A stretch of 64,000 nt of DNA from Mycoplasma leachii PG50 (GCF_000183365.1 NC_014751.1:372001-436000), one strand, 5' to 3'; positions 44,849 through 58,125 are shown, numbered from the stretch's first letter. Numbers and translations are program-made. Notes: generated by a model from the sequence alone, not told the origin.

Positions 44849-45859
44849 ATGAAAAAAGAAATAATGGTTTCAGGAATTACTCCAAGTGGAACTATGACTT
44901 TGGGTAATTACTTAGGAGTTGTAAAACGTTTTATAAAATATCAAAATGAATATGATTTATTTATTTTTATTGCTAATTTGCATGCAATTACACTACCTCA
45001 AGAAAAAGAAAAATTGAAAAAAAACATTAAAGAAATTGCTGCTTTATATTTTGCTTGTGGATTAGATATTAATAAGACTACTATTTTTTTACAATCAGAT
45101 GTTTTAGAACATGCTCAATTGGGTTGAATTTTAACAACTAACACTAGTATGGGTGAATTATCTAGAATGACTCAATTTAAAGACAAATCTTTAAAAGCTG
45201 AATCAATTAATGGAAGAGGATATATTCCAACAGGTCTATTTACTTATCCAGCTTTAATGGCAGCAGACATTTTATTATATGATCCAAAATATGTACCAGT
45301 TGGAATTGATCAAAAACAACACATTGAAATTACTAGAGATATTGCTATTAGAATGAATAATAAATATGGAGAAATGTTTAAAATTCCAGAACCTTTAATT
45401 AATAGTGAAATTAAAATTATGGATCTTCAAGATCCTAGTAAAAAAATGAGCAAATCTAGTGATAATCCAAAATCAATAATTACTTTATTAGATTCAATTG
45501 ATGAAATTAAGACAAAAATTAAAGCAGCAGTTACTGATTCAGAAAATTTAATTAAATATGATTTGATTAATAAACCTGGAGTTTCTAATTTAATTACTAT
45601 TTATTGTCAGTTAAAAAATATTTCAATTAAACAAGCTGAACAACATTGAAAAAATAAAAACTATAAAGATTTAAAAGATGATGTAACTCAAGCTTTAATT
45701 GATGAAATTATCCCAATTCAAACAAAATTTAAAGAACTATATAATTCAAAACAAGTTGAACAATGATTAGAACTTGGTGCTAATAAAGCTAGACATATTG
45801 CTAATAAAAAACTTAATAAAGTACAAAATTTAATGGGATTAAACTATAGTAGAAAATAA
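44849..45859 (+). CDS. trpS: tryptophan--tRNA ligase
   Basis: 336 aa, ATG 44849 after TTTTAGGAGAAAAAAT. Class I signatures: GITPSGTMTLGNYLG (HIGH-like TLGN) and KKMSKSS. It charges the tRNAs that read both UGG and UGA. Single-gene unit with its own terminator. Confidence 0.97.
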
Positions 45860-45891
45860 AAAGGACTTAAAATTATTTAAGTCCTTTTTTA
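45857..45891 (+). terminator. terminator after trpS
   Basis: AAGGACTTAAA and TTTAAGTCCTT form the stem, followed by TTTT. It also covers the stop of the opposing gene. Confidence 0.8.
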
Positions 45892-46782
45892 ATGAGTAAT
45901 TATAAAAACAATAAATATGATCATAATTAAAATTAAAAAGATCAAAATAAATTCTCATTTATATTTAGATCAAATACTTGGTTTATATGAACTATTAGTA
46001 GGACGACACTTATCATTATTTTTATTTTCTTGAGATTGTTGATTAAATTTTTGAAAAGCTTTTTGTTGTTCAAGTAATCTTTTTCTTTGTTTTAAATAAT
46101 GATCTAAATCATAAAGTTTATTTAGTTTAAAAGTTGGTGGTAAGTTAATATTATCATCAACTTCTTTTGGTAAAATTCTTGCTTTTAAATAAGCATCAAT
46201 TTCATCATATAAAATACTTAATTGATATAAATTATTATGTTTATCTTCTAATAAAGAGCAAGCAAATCAGTTCTTTCCATTTAAAATTTTATGATCATTA
46301 ATATAAGCTAGACATTTAAAATAATCTAGTTTTTTATCTTTAACTGAGTGAAAAAACAACTTGTTTCTATCATCTTCAAATTCATGATAAGAATAATAGT
46401 CATTAATTTTTCTAATCAATAACCTAATTCCGTTTTTAGATAAATTGTTTTTAGTTTTTTGATAAATTTTTATATGTAAAACTAAATGTTCAATTAAATT
46501 ACAATAAACTAAACGATCAGATTTTTGTTCATTTATATATAATTCTCTATTTTCTTTTGATGATAAATTAGGAATTTTATCTTCATCTATATGATGTATT
46601 TCTAAGCCATATCAAGACTTTTTAATTTCTAAGTTCTCACTTATAGTGTTAAAAAATCTACTATATACAATATAATTACCTTTAACTTCTCCATATTTTA
46701 TTAGCAAAAAAACAACACAAGTATCATAATCAAGTGTTAATAGATTTTCAATATCAGTTAAATTAGTTATTGTATTTTCCAT
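45889..46782 (-). CDS. HNH-like nuclease domain protein with C-terminal membrane anchor
   Basis: 297 aa, ATG 46782. Residues 60-104 read as an HNH/GNAT-type nuclease core: LEIHHIDEDKIP (His63-His64), then N95 in LVYCNLIEHLVLH with Glu98, His99 and His103. This matches the HHI...N...EH...H layout of HNH enzymes. The middle is charged and helical; residues ~240-262 look like a coiled coil rich in Gln/Lys. The last ~22 residues are one membrane helix (FILIFLILIMIIFIVFII), so the protein would be tail-anchored with the nuclease-like domain in the cytoplasm. Function unproven; related domains are found in restriction, homing and defence nucleases. Its neighbour is the broken Fic gene on the other strand. 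Confidence 0.75.
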
Positions 46783-47029
46783 ATTTTGATTATATAAAAC
46801 TATTTATAAAATCTTTTATTTTTTAGTTATTAATTAAAACAGTTATTAGGATTAACTAATAGTAGTTTTTAAAAAACTAAAAGATTTAAAATATCTTAAG
46901 TATTTATTAATAAAAATAAAAACAAGAGAGTATTACAAATTAATGAATTAGAAATATAAAAGAATAATTTATTTTTATATAAACTATATAATTTGTTTAT
47001 GAGATATTTGTTTTAAAAAGAGATTTATT

Positions 47030-47599
47030 ATGAAATTAAATTTTATTGAAAAAGAATATGAAATCGAACTTTCTAAAAAACGTTGTCAAGAATTATGAGA
47101 TAAAGATATTATCTCTACTTTTGAAATTGGAACATAAAAAGGTTTACAACAAATTCATAAATATATTTTTCAAGATGTATTTGATTTTGCTGGAGAAATG
47201 AGAAAAGTTAATATTTCAAAAAATAATTTTATGTTTGCTTCTTTATTATTTTTAGATGATAATTTAAAAAAAATAGATAAACTACCTGAAAATACTTTTG
47301 ATGAGATTATTAACAAATATGTTGAAATGAATATTTGTCATCCATTTAGAGAAGGTAATGGTAGATCAACTAGAATTTGATTAGATTTAATATTAAAAAA
47401 AAGATTAAAGTTAGTAGTTAATTGAGAGTTTATTGATAAATATAGCTATCTTTCAGCTATGATTAGATCAACTGTTAATCCAGCTGAATTAAAAGAACTA
47501 TTAAAAAAACATTTAACAGATAAAATTAATGATAGAAAAACTTTTATAAAAAGTATAGTTAAATCTTATGAATATGAAGGATACTATATTAAAATTTAA
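47030..47599 (+). pseudogene. Fic-domain protein gene, interrupted by TAA
   Basis: The frame from ATG 47030 gives 189 codons with a single TAA at 47135-47137, after residue 35. The Fic catalytic motif [12 protein letters not shown] (His104) is intact at 47339-47374, with the preceding helices and downstream W-containing part also in frame. TGA is Trp. Fic enzymes transfer AMP or other groups to proteins and often act as toxins. The stop falls before the active site, so the full protein is not made unless translation restarts, for example near 47198. No antitoxin gene is seen beside it. Confidence 0.85.
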
Positions 47600-47615
47600 A
47601 TATTAAATAAGTTAG

Positions 47616-47637
47616 AAGTTCATTAAGAACTTTTTTA
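47616..47637 (+). terminator. terminator after the Fic gene
   Basis: AAGTTC and GAACTT form the stem, followed by TTTTTT. Confidence 0.6.
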
Positions 47638-47752
47638 ATATAAAGATAAAATATATCAAAGAATTTGAAGTTAATAAAATAAGGTTTTCTATTTTTTAGT
47701 GATTGAATTAGCTTAAAAAATATTTTTAGTTACATTATAAGACATTAATTAG

Positions 47753-48090
47753 TTATTCATTTAAATCATTAATAATATCATAGTAGCGTTTTTGAGTTGT
47801 AATTAAATAAAATATAACACCGCTTATAACAGTTCAATATAGTTATTAAATTGTTTAGTTATTAGACACTGCCACTAATAATTGTATTTTTAATTTGTTT
47901 TTTATCATCAATTCATTTAACAAAATTGCTTAGTGCTTGTTATTTTTTTAGTTTCTAATAGATTTTAAATTGGTTGATAAGAAATATTTATACAATATCG
48001 AATGAATTAAATATACTTCAACTTTTTCATTGCTCAAAACTTTACTGAATAAATTATTTATAATGATATGTATTTTAAGTATATCTTGAT
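47753..48090 (-). pseudogene. decayed gene remnant, possibly AAA-ATPase with DUF4143 type
   Basis: The 620 bp between the Fic gene and MIB-1 have no intact gene. On the minus strand short pieces in shifting frames read, in order, YLIHSILYKYFLS, FVKWIDDKKQIKNTIISGSV and SGVIFYLITTQKRYYDIINDLNE. The order and the last segment resemble the C-terminal part of AAA ATPases with a DUF4143 domain found in mollicutes, where a short winged-helix region ends in FIFY-type strands. Several stops and frame changes show decay. The assignment is tentative. Confidence 0.3.
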
Positions 48091-48222
48091 ATATTAACAT
48101 TTTTTTTATTTTTCATTACTTATAAAATGACTAATTTATTGTATATGAAAAAAAAATGCTTTAAAATATTATAGTTAAATAACAAATTAGTAATATAAAT
48201 TAAATTCTATTCAAGGAGAATA

Positions 48223-50481
48223 ATGGTGTATTTTTTAAAAAAGAAAAAAAACAAGATTTTAATGTATGCATTAATAGCTAGTTTAACTACTTCTTTATCA
48301 TTTGGTTCAGTAATCTATTATTCTATTTCAGATGCTAATATTTCTTTTGAAACTTCTTCAAATGGAATAACTGATGCTGAATTAACTCCAATTAATAATG
48401 CAACCAATGATGCACTAATCTCAAATAGAGATAATAAATTAAAACCAAGTTCAGAAAAGTCATTAAAGAAATCTGATAAGACTAAAGAAGATAAATTAAT
48501 AATTCCTGTTAAAAAAGAAAAAGAACAAGATGTAGCAAAAGTTCAACCTAAGCCTGAAATCAATAAACCTGATAGTCCAGCAGTTAGACAAACTACTAGT
48601 AGATCAAAAACTAGGATTACAATAAATGGAGTAAGTGTTGAAGCTGAGATTGAAGGACCTCCAGGTTTTCATGTTCATAAACAAGATATAGATAGAAAAA
48701 TAACAAATCCTACTAAGCCTTATCAAAATCATACAGTTGGTAAAATTATTAGTATTGAAGTAACTGATGAATTGAGAAAGAGTGTTTTAAATAATGCATT
48801 ATCTGCTCCTGACGGTCATGAAGATAGAGGCGCAGGCTTATTTAATAACACATTAATGCAGGTATTTGATAGTGAGCTGAAAGATGCTTCAGATGTGATA
48901 AAGGCTTTAGAAACATTAGAAGCAATTGGAAAAGTTAATTCAGAATTTTTTAAAAATAATATAGAACGCTATCAAAAATTATTAGATTCTTCTAGAGTGT
49001 CAGAATTTTTAACTGAAAAAGGTCAAAAAGAATATCCAGAATTAAAAGGTAAATTCAAAACTAAAACACAAGAATACATTTGATTAATTCATAATTTAGA
49101 TCAAAAAAAATTCACTACAATAGCTTCTAGATCAGAAAAATATCTAAAAGAAGGTTTAACAATTTCACCAAGAAATGCTTTTATTAACGAGAATGGAGAA
49201 ATTGACTCTTATTCATGAGGTCCACCTGGAGAATATAATACTGTAACTTCTAGAATGCAAAGAGATAATTCAACTTATAGAGTTTTTGACTATGATGCAT
49301 GACAAACAAGAAGTCCTGGAGATATTGATAGTGGCAATTTTCCTGGTTGAAAAAAAGAAAATGTAACTTCTGAATTTACAAGTAAGTTTAATTTTTCTGA
49401 TGGAGAAGGAATTACAATAAGTAGATTAACTAGAGAAAAACAAACTGAATCAACAGGAAAAATAAATACTGGTTTAGTTTTAGAATTAGATGTTTCTAAT
49501 CCAAATGCATATAAAAAAGCTCAAAATTTAATCAAACAATTTAAAGGTCATACTGAAAAAATCACTTCCTATAGAATTAAAAATATGGGTGATGTTGATA
49601 CCTCTCAAAGTTTTAAACAAATACTAGATGAACTTCCTGAAGAAATTCCACAACTAGAGCTATTCTTTTCAGATAAAGCAACAAATACAGCCAGTCTAAT
49701 TGCTTTAGAAAATAAAAAAATTAAAGAATTATCTTTATTTACTAATGGAAATTCATTAAGAAATTCTTGATCATATAATCCGTTATCCTTTAGAAATACA
49801 ACATATATTAACAATTTAGATTACAATGTTAGTTATGATTATCCTAAGCACGAAAAAATATCAACAAGAATCACTTTTAATACATTAGCTTTTGATAAAG
49901 ATGATTATAAAAATGATCAAAATTATCAAAGAATCAATGATGGATTAAGAATGGTTTATTATGCAAGAAACAATGAACCATTTTTCCAAGGAGCATTTGG
50001 TCCTGGACTTACTCCTGATAAAAAATTAGGAGATAATAGTTATCCATCTAAATTAGACTTTTCTAGAGTAACAGGTATTAAATCATTAAGAGGTTTAATT
50101 TTTCATGATGAATATGATTCATCAAATAAATCTAGAAAAATTACTGAATTAACTTTATATAATAACGAAGACTTTTTTGAAATATCTGCAGATGAATTAG
50201 ATAAAGCTAATTTAGAACATCTATCAACTGGAGAAGGAAGTCCTGAAAAACCAAAAATTAACTTTAGCAATGGAAGTTCAACTAAAGGAATAAGAATTAA
50301 AGGAACTAGTGAGTTATCTGAATCAGGTAGAAAAAATCTTGAAAAATACTTTGAATATAGTGAAAGCTTAAAATTTGCTGGTAAACAAATTCAAGTTGAT
50401 TCAAGTTCAAATCAATTAAAAGAACAATTAAAATCATGAGGGTATAGTGTTTCAGATTCAAGTACTAGATCATTTACTTAA
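48223..50481 (+). CDS. mib: MIB, immunoglobulin-binding surface protein 1
   Basis: 752 aa from ATG 48223; GTG 48226 is an alternative and corresponds to the start in the other two copies. SD AAGGAGAA. The N-terminal basic segment and one membrane helix (residues ~15-35) anchor the protein outside; no lipobox. A Lys/Glu/Pro-rich stalk (65-125) precedes the globular part. The conserved block LELFFSDKATNTASLIALEN (residues ~485) and repeated strand-helix segments (ITELTLYNN, LEHLSTGEG) suggest a leucine-rich-repeat-like region. Matches the known MIB of the mycoides cluster, which captures the Fv region of IgG so that MIP can cut it. It precedes MIP-1 by 20 bp. Confidence 0.92.
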
Positions 50482-50501
50482 TTTTAAAGGAAAGATAAAT
50501 A

Positions 50502-53090
50502 ATGAAAAAATTTAATAAATTATTAATGTTAATTTCTTCATCAACTTTACTTATTCCACTTACTTTACTTGTTTCTTGTAAACCATCAACTAGAAAAACT
50601 ACTAATAAACCTTTAAATGACAATGAGTTTATAAATTTAGTTGATTCTATTAATAATGAAAATGATATTCTAAAGTATGCTGATATTAAGTTTAAAGATC
50701 CATCAGGTGATTTGATTAATAAAGAAAGTGTTTTACCTACAAGATTAAGTAATAATGATATATCAATCACTTTTAAAAATAGATATGAAAAACAAGTTAA
50801 TGCTAGGGTTACTAATATAAAAATCGAACATTCTGATAATCCATTTTCTGTAGTAAATGATGCTACCATTTTTATTGAATTTAAAAATGTTTCAACAAAT
50901 AAATCAAAAACCAAAAGTTTTAAAATAACTGGTTTAAATACTAAAAATACAGTTGATAGATCTGGTCATAAAGTAATTGATGAATTAGCTTATTTTGGTG
51001 GTGAAACAGGTTATACTAAATATACAAATAATAGTCAAAAAGAAAGATTTAAATTTGATAATGATAAATACATTTCTAGACTAGAATCTGAATTTGGTGG
51101 ATCTAAAGGCTCTATTGATTTAAAAAGATTTAGAGGATTAGAATCTAGTGCTAATGATATTAAAAACTTTGATAAACAAGCTGAATCAAGCAATTTTGAT
51201 AGTTATTATAATGCTGCATTAAAGGGATTTACCTTACCTGTTTATAAAGATGGTAAAGTTGATGGATTGAAAATCAATGATGCTTCAGAGACTATAAAAG
51301 GTCCTTCGCCAATTGATTCACTAGGTAGAATTGAAAAAGCAAAAACTAATGGACTAGCTAGAACTATACCAAATGAAATATATAAGACAGCTGCTATTCA
51401 AACTTTTCAAGTAAGTTTTAAAGGTTGAAAAGATTATGCTCAAGAAATAGCTGAGGCTGAATATTATATAAAATTATTTGAAAGATGAACTGATGATCAA
51501 ATCAAGCAATATATTGCTAGACAATTATGACAATTAGAACAAAATCTTAAATATGACTTAAATTTAGTAGAAAAAGATATTGCTACAACTGATCCTGAGT
51601 TAACTACAGTAATTAAAGGATTTAATGATAAAAAAGAACAATTAAAAAAGGATTATGAAAAAGAAAAAGCAAGATTATCTTCTTTAAAAAAAGATGAATT
51701 AGTTCAATGACAAAAAGAAGAAATTGAAAAATATAAAAGGAAAAAAGAAGAAAAGATTTTTCAAACTTCTGAATCTGGAACTATGTGAATAATGGACTAT
51801 CTTACTGAAGATAGTGGTAAAACTCCAACCAAGTTTTATTTTGGAACAAATTCACATGTTGCTAAAGCTATAAAAAATGATCTAATTTCAGTGTCATTAA
51901 CTAGAATTAATTCTGATATAAATGTAGGTCAAACTTTTAATATAAATAGTTTTGATAAAAACTTTACAACTTTTACATTTGAAGCACAAGAAAATAAAAG
52001 CAAAATTAGTAATGCTGTTACTGCTATTTATCATGCAACTGACTTTATAAAAAAAGAAAGTAGCCCAGTTGAATTGCTAGAAAAAGAACAAAAAGAAAAA
52101 TATAAAGATGCTGGAATATTTGCTGATTTTGCTGTTATTGAAATAGATTTTAAAAAACTATTAAAAACAGATGATTACAAACGTTATATTTGAAATGAAA
52201 AAATTGAAATTTCTGATAAATCTCCAAGTGATCAAGAAGGATTAATTAAAAAAATTACTAATGATTATCAAAATAGTAAATCTAAAGTTCAATTTGAATC
52301 TAATTCGCTGTTAGAAGATCAATTCTATAATACATTTGATAGAAAACTTGATTTTAATCATAACAAACCTGAAGATGTAAAAAACTATAAAGATTTAAAT
52401 AGTTTTTATATTTTAGGTTATCCTTCTTCAAAAGAAGATCATTATTTAGAAAAATACTATGACCAAAAGCAATTAGATTACCAAAAATATGATTTTTCAT
52501 TATGAGTAAATAGTGAATATAAATATTATAAAAATATAGTGAAAAAAGAAGGTTATACTAGTTCATTTAAAGATTATGAACTAGAAAAAGGAAATTTCTT
52601 ATCATATCAAATTGGATATAGATCATTTATAGATAAACCAGGATTAACTGATGCATTTTTAGCAGTTCATAGAATCGGTAATGATTTATATACACTTTAT
52701 GATGAAAAAGAAAAGAAAGTTAAACATTACTTTAATTATGGATTAGAAATACTACCAAGATTTTATGCGCCAGCTGGTGGAGCTTCTGGGTCTAGTGTTA
52801 GAACAAAAGATAATAAATTAATTGCAGTATTTCACGCAGCAAATTATGTTGCAAAAACTGGTTTAGCTGCTGTATTTAGATCTAATGGGTATGATTATAA
52901 TAATCTATTTGGTAATTATAAATTAGGTCAATATGATTTAATTTATGGTGGTGGAAAAGATCAACAATTAGGAAGATCTTATAGAGAAGTTATGAATACT
53001 AAATACAATAATAAGAAGAGCGCATTATTTAGTAATGGATTCAATGAAGTTCCTGAAAATTTTAAATTTAAAGATAGCAAAGCAAAATAA
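50502..53090 (+). CDS. mip: MIP, immunoglobulin protease 1 (DUF31 trypsin-like)
   Basis: 862 aa, ATG 50502. Lipoprotein signal with lipobox LTLLVSC-K (Cys about 26). N-terminal domains (30-340) are followed by a charged coiled-coil (~345-425). The serine-protease part has a trypsin-like triad candidate: His452 (FGTNSHV), Asp542 (FADFAVIE) and Ser762 (GGASGSSV). Known MIP cuts the heavy chain of IgG bound to MIB, between VH and CH1. TGA Trp codons break the frame under the standard code. Its last ~50 codons, the terminator and the 5' part of MIB-2 reappear unchanged at the MIP-2/MIB-3 junction. Confidence 0.92.
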
Positions 53091-53101
53091 TATAAATTAT
53101 A

Positions 53102-53134
53102 AGATCCTTTAGCTAATTACTAAAGGATTTTTTA
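53102..53134 (+). terminator. terminator after MIP-1
   Basis: ATCCTTTAG and CTAAAGGAT form the stem, followed by TTTTTT. Confidence 0.85.
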
Positions 53135-53200
53135 ATTAAAATTTTAATATTGAATATATAAAAAAAATACTTTAAAATAATCTTAAGTTAGCTTATGTTA

Positions 53201-53231
53201 TTTTTTTTTTAATTTTTTATATTATTATAAA
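53201..53231 (+). promoter_or_regulatory. poly-T tract and candidate -10 boxes upstream of MIB-2
   Basis: Ten T (53201-53210), then AA and six T, then overlapping TATTAT and TATAAA near 53223-53231, about 50 bp before the MIB-2 start. A -35 box is not obvious. The same arrangement occurs at 58236-58266. Tract-length change could alter expression; this is inference. Confidence 0.3.
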
Positions 53232-53279
53232 ATGCTAAACAAAAAGAAAAACTATATTTTATTTCTAAGGAGAATAAAA

Positions 53280-55532
53280 GTGTATTTTTTAAAAAAGAAA
53301 AAGAATAAGATTTTAATGTATACTTTAGTTGCTAGTTTAGTTACTTCTTTATCATTTGGATCAGTAATTTATTATTCTATTTCAGATGCTAATATTTCTT
53401 TTGAAACTTCTTCAAATGGAATAACTGATGCTGAATTAACCCCAATAAATAATCCGATTGATGATGCAATAGTTTCAAATAGAGATAATAAACTAAAACC
53501 AAATCATGAAAGAATTATTAGAGAAACTGATAAAAATATTGAAAAATTAGTTATTCCTACAGTTAAAAAAGATGAAAAAATAGATGCTGCAAAACCAGAA
53601 ACAAAACCAGAAATTATTAAGCCTGAAACTACTATAAATAAACCAAGTAGAGCTAAAGTAAAATCTCAAATTGTTATAAATGGAGTTACAGTTAACGCTG
53701 AAATTGAAGCACCTCCTGGATTTATTGTTCATGATCAAGACAAATCTAGAAATATTGCTAATCCAACTAGACCCTATCAAAATCATATAGTTGAAAAAAT
53801 ATTAAGTATTGAAGTAACACAAGCATTAAGAGATAGTGTTGTTAAAAATTCATTAACTGGTGGTGAAGGTTATGATAAAGGTGCTGGATTATTTCAAAAT
53901 ACACTAACTAATGTCATTTCTAGAGAAATTGAAGAAAATAAAGGTAATATTCATAAGGCCCTAGAAAATCTAGAAGCTATTTCAAAACAAAATTCAGATT
54001 TTTTTAACTCAAGTATTGAACGTTATAAAAGATTATTAGATTCTAAAAATGTAATAGAATATTTGAAACCAGAAGCAAAAATACAATATCCTAAACTAAA
54101 AGGTGAATTTAAAACTAAAACACAAGAATATCTTTGATTAATTAATAATTTAGATCATTCTAAATTTACTAAAATTGCTTCAACTTCAGAAAAATATTTA
54201 AAAGAAGGTTTAACAATTTCACCAAGAAGTGCTTTTATTAATGAAAATGGTGAAATTGATTCTCATGGATGAGGGCCACCTGATGCATATAATACAGTAA
54301 CATCAAGATTACAAAAAGATAATTCTACATATAGAGTTTTTGATTATGACCAATATTATAATAGATCTTCTGATTCTATTGAAAGTGGAAATTATCCTGG
54401 ATGAACTAAAAAAGATGTAACTAGTAATTATGCATCTACATATGGTTTTGAAGAAAAAAAGGGAATCACAATTAGTGAATTAACAAGAGATAAACATACT
54501 AATGCTAAAGATAAAATTAATTCTGGTTTAGTTTTAGAAATTGATGTTTCTCAAGATTATGCTTATGGTAAAACTAAAGAATTGATTAAAAAGTTTAAAG
54601 AAAAAAATCAAAAAATTACCTCATATCGAATTAAAAATATGGGTGAAGTTAATTCATCTCAAAACTTTATAGATATTCTTTCTGAACTTCCTGATGAAAT
54701 TCCGCAATTAGAATTATTCTTTTCAGATAAAGCAACAAATACAGCCAGTTTAATTGCTTTAGAAAATAAAAAAATTAAAGAATTATCTTTATACACAAAT
54801 GGTAATTCTTTAAGAAGATCATGATCATATAATCCATTAGCTTTAAGAAATACTACTTGAATAAATACAATTGATTATAATGTGAGTGCTGAATATTCTA
54901 AATATGCAAAAATTACAACTAGAATTACTTTTAACACATTAGCATTTGATGAAAAAGACTTTCAAGATGGTAAATATGACCGAATTAATGATGGTTTAAG
55001 AATGGTTTATTATGCTAGAAACAATGAACCATTCTTTCAAGGGGGATTTGGTCCAGGACTTAGTCCTGATAAATCATTAGGAGAAAATAGTTATCCAACT
55101 GGACTAGATTTTACAAGAATACCAAAAATTAGATCATTAAGAGGATTAAGATTTGATGATGAATATAATTCATCAAATAGATCAAGAAAAATTACAGAAT
55201 TAACTTTATATAATACTGGTTCAGCATTTAATATATCAGTTGAAGAATTAAATAATGCAAACTTAGAACATTTATCAACTGGTGAAGGAAATCTTGAAAA
55301 ACCAAAAATTTACTTTAGTAATGGTAATGAAACAACAAGTATTAAAATAACTGGACAAGGTACAATTACTGATAAAGGTAGAGAATATCTAAGCAAATAC
55401 TTTGAATATGGTGAAAGTTTTAAAGGAAGACCACGCATAGTTGAAGTTGAATCTGGAGCTACTGAATTACAAAACCAATTAAGACAATGAGGATTTAATG
55501 TAAATGTATCTAATGGAAGAGAATTTACATAA
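53280..55532 (+). CDS. mib: MIB, immunoglobulin-binding surface protein 2
   Basis: 750 aa from GTG 53280, six bases after AAGGAGAA; an in-frame ATG at 53232 lies before the Shine-Dalgarno site and is less likely. The membrane helix and first ~70 residues match MIB-3 exactly and MIB-1 closely. The stalk differs between copies. The conserved block LELFFSDKATNTASLIALEN and the LRR-like segments are present. It precedes MIP-2 by 19 bp. Confidence 0.92.
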
Positions 55533-55551
55533 TAAAAGGAAATAATATTTT

Positions 55552-58125
55552 ATGAAACGTGTGAATAAATTATTAGTATTATTATCTTCAACAACTTTAG
55601 CATTACCTTTAACTTTATTAGTTGCTTGTACTTCAACAAAATCATCACCAAAATCTATTGATGATAATGAGTTTTTAAAAGTAGTTGATTCTATTAAATC
55701 TGAAGAAGATCTTTTAAAATATGCTGATCTTAAGTTTAAAGATTCTAGAGGTTCTTATATTAATAAAGGTGATGTCATACCTAGTCAGTTAGAAAAAAGC
55801 CAAGTTGAAATTATATTTAAAGGTAGTTATAAAGGTCAAATTCGTGCAGAAGTTACAACTATAAATAATGATCTAAATAATAATGAATTATCAAGTAGTG
55901 TAAGACTTTATGTTGAATTTAAAAATAATAAGACAAATACAACTAAAACTATAAATTTTATAGTTAGTGGGTTAAATAAAAAGGGAGTAGTTGATCCTTT
56001 TAGAAGTAGTTCTGTTAATACTATAAGTTATTTTGATGGTGTTGGTGGGTTTGATTCATATTCTAATAAAAGCCAAAAAGATAGATTTAAATATGATAAT
56101 GAAAAATATATAAATTCATTAGAAGGTCAAATTAGTCCTGATAAACCTATTAATTTAAAAACATATAGAGGTTTAGAAACTAGCAAAGAACATATCATTA
56201 AGTTTGATCAAAAAGCTAATGAAAGTAATTTTGATACTTATTATAACGCTGCATTAAAAGGATTTACTTTACCAGTTTATGATGATAAAGGTGCTGTAAA
56301 AGGATTACAAATTAATGATGGTCCTGAAATAAATAAAGGTCCTTCAACAGTTGATTCATTAGGAAGAGATAGATTTAAAACTAATGGTTTAGCTAGAACC
56401 ATTCCAAATGAAACATATAAAACTGCTGCTATTCAAACTTTTCAAGTAAGTTTTACAGCTCATAAAGATTATGCTACTGAAATCGAAGAAGCTGAAGATA
56501 ATATAAAATTATTTGAATCATGAGATGATAAGCAAATTAAAAATTACATCGATATTCAACTAAAACAGTTAAAATTGAATTTTGAAGATGAATCTGGACA
56601 AATAGATAAACAAATAGCAACTACTAATAGAGAAAATACAGGTATAATAGATAATCTTCAAAAACAAAAAAATGAATTGGAGTCAAAATATAAAAAAGAT
56701 AAAGATGAGATATCTAAATTAGGCAAAGATGGTTTAGTTAAATGACAACAAAAACAAATTCAAGAATATAAAAAGAAAAAAGAATTAAAGAAATTTCAAG
56801 CTTCTGAATCAGGAACAATGTGAATAATGGATTATTTAACTGAAAATGGTGGCAAAAATCCAACTAAGTTCTATTTTGGAACAAATTCTCACGTTGCTAA
56901 AGCACTTAAAGATGATTTATTATCAGTATCATTAACTAGATTAAATTCAAATATTAGTGTTGGTCAAACATTTAATTTAAATGGTTATGATAAAAACTTT
57001 ACTAAATTTGTATTTACTCCAAAAAATAGTAAAAAAATAACTGATGCAATTACTACAATTTTTCATGCAACTGATTTTATAAAAGAGGAATCAAATCCAT
57101 TAAAAATGCTTGAAGATAAGCAAAAAGAAAAATATAAAGATGCTGGAATATTTGCAGATTTTGCTGTTATTGAAGTCGATTTTTCAAAGCTATTAAATGA
57201 TAGTGAATATACTCATACAGTTTGAACTGAATCTAGAGATATAACTTCTGGTTATGAAACTGATAAAGATAAATTAATTTCTAATATTACTAATGACTAT
57301 GCAGGTAATAATTCTAAAAAAGTTCAATTTGTTTCTGATTCATTGCTAGATAAAACTTATTATGATAAATATGACAGAAAACTAGATTTTGATAAGAATA
57401 ATTCTAGTGAATTAGAAGAATATAAAAAACTAGAAAGTCTATACATAGTTGGTTATCCAACAGCAAATGAAGATTATTATTTAGATCAATATGAAGATCG
57501 TACTCAATTAAGTACTAAAAAATATGATTTTTCATTATGAGTAAATAGTGAATCTAAATATTATAAAAAACTTGCTAATAAAGAAGGTTATACTAGTTCA
57601 TTTAGTAAAGATGAATTAGAAAAAGGAAATTTCTTATCATATCAAATTGGATATAGATCATTTATTGATAAACCAGGATTAACTGATGCATTTTTAGCAG
57701 CACATAGAGTTGGTAAAAAGCTATATACATTAAATGAAAAAAATAATGGACAATCAAAGAAATACTTTAACTATGGTTTAGAAATATTACCAAGATTTTA
57801 TGCACCAGCTGGTGGGGCTAGTGGATCAAGTGTTAGAACAAAAGATAATAAATTATTAGCTGTATATCATGCAGCTAATAATATTGCAAAAACTGGATTA
57901 GCAGCCACATTCAGATCAAATGGTTATAATTACAAAGGTTTATTTGGTGAATATAATTTAGGTCAATATGACTTGATATATGGTGGTGGAAAAGATCAAC
58001 AATTAGGAAGATCTTATAGAGAAGTTATGAATACTAAATACAATAATAAGAAGAGCGCATTATTTAGTAATGGATTCAATGAAGTTCCTGAAAATTTTAA
58101 ATTTAAAGATAGCAAAGCAAAATAA
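55552..58125 (+). CDS. mip: MIP, immunoglobulin protease 2 (DUF31 trypsin-like)
   Basis: 857 aa, ATG 55552. Lipobox LTLLVAC-T. Same domain order as MIP-1, with His (FGTNSHV), Asp (FADFAVIEVD) and Ser (GGASGSSV) all kept. The N-terminal part and the coiled-coil linker have diverged, while the last ~50 codons are identical to MIP-1. The different N-termini may tune which MIB partner is used; inference. Confidence 0.92.

Larger units (their letters stand above)
52944..53492 (+). repeat. 549-bp direct repeat, copy 1 (MIP-1 end to MIB-2 start)
   Basis: Appears identical by eye to 57979-58527. Covers the last ~50 codons of MIP, the terminator, the AT-rich promoter region and the first ~70 codons of MIB. 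Confidence 0.85.

Noticed and set aside
46783..47029. Regulatory RNA between the HNH-like gene and the Fic gene
   Set aside because: Only AT-rich sequence with weak hairpins; nothing recognisable.
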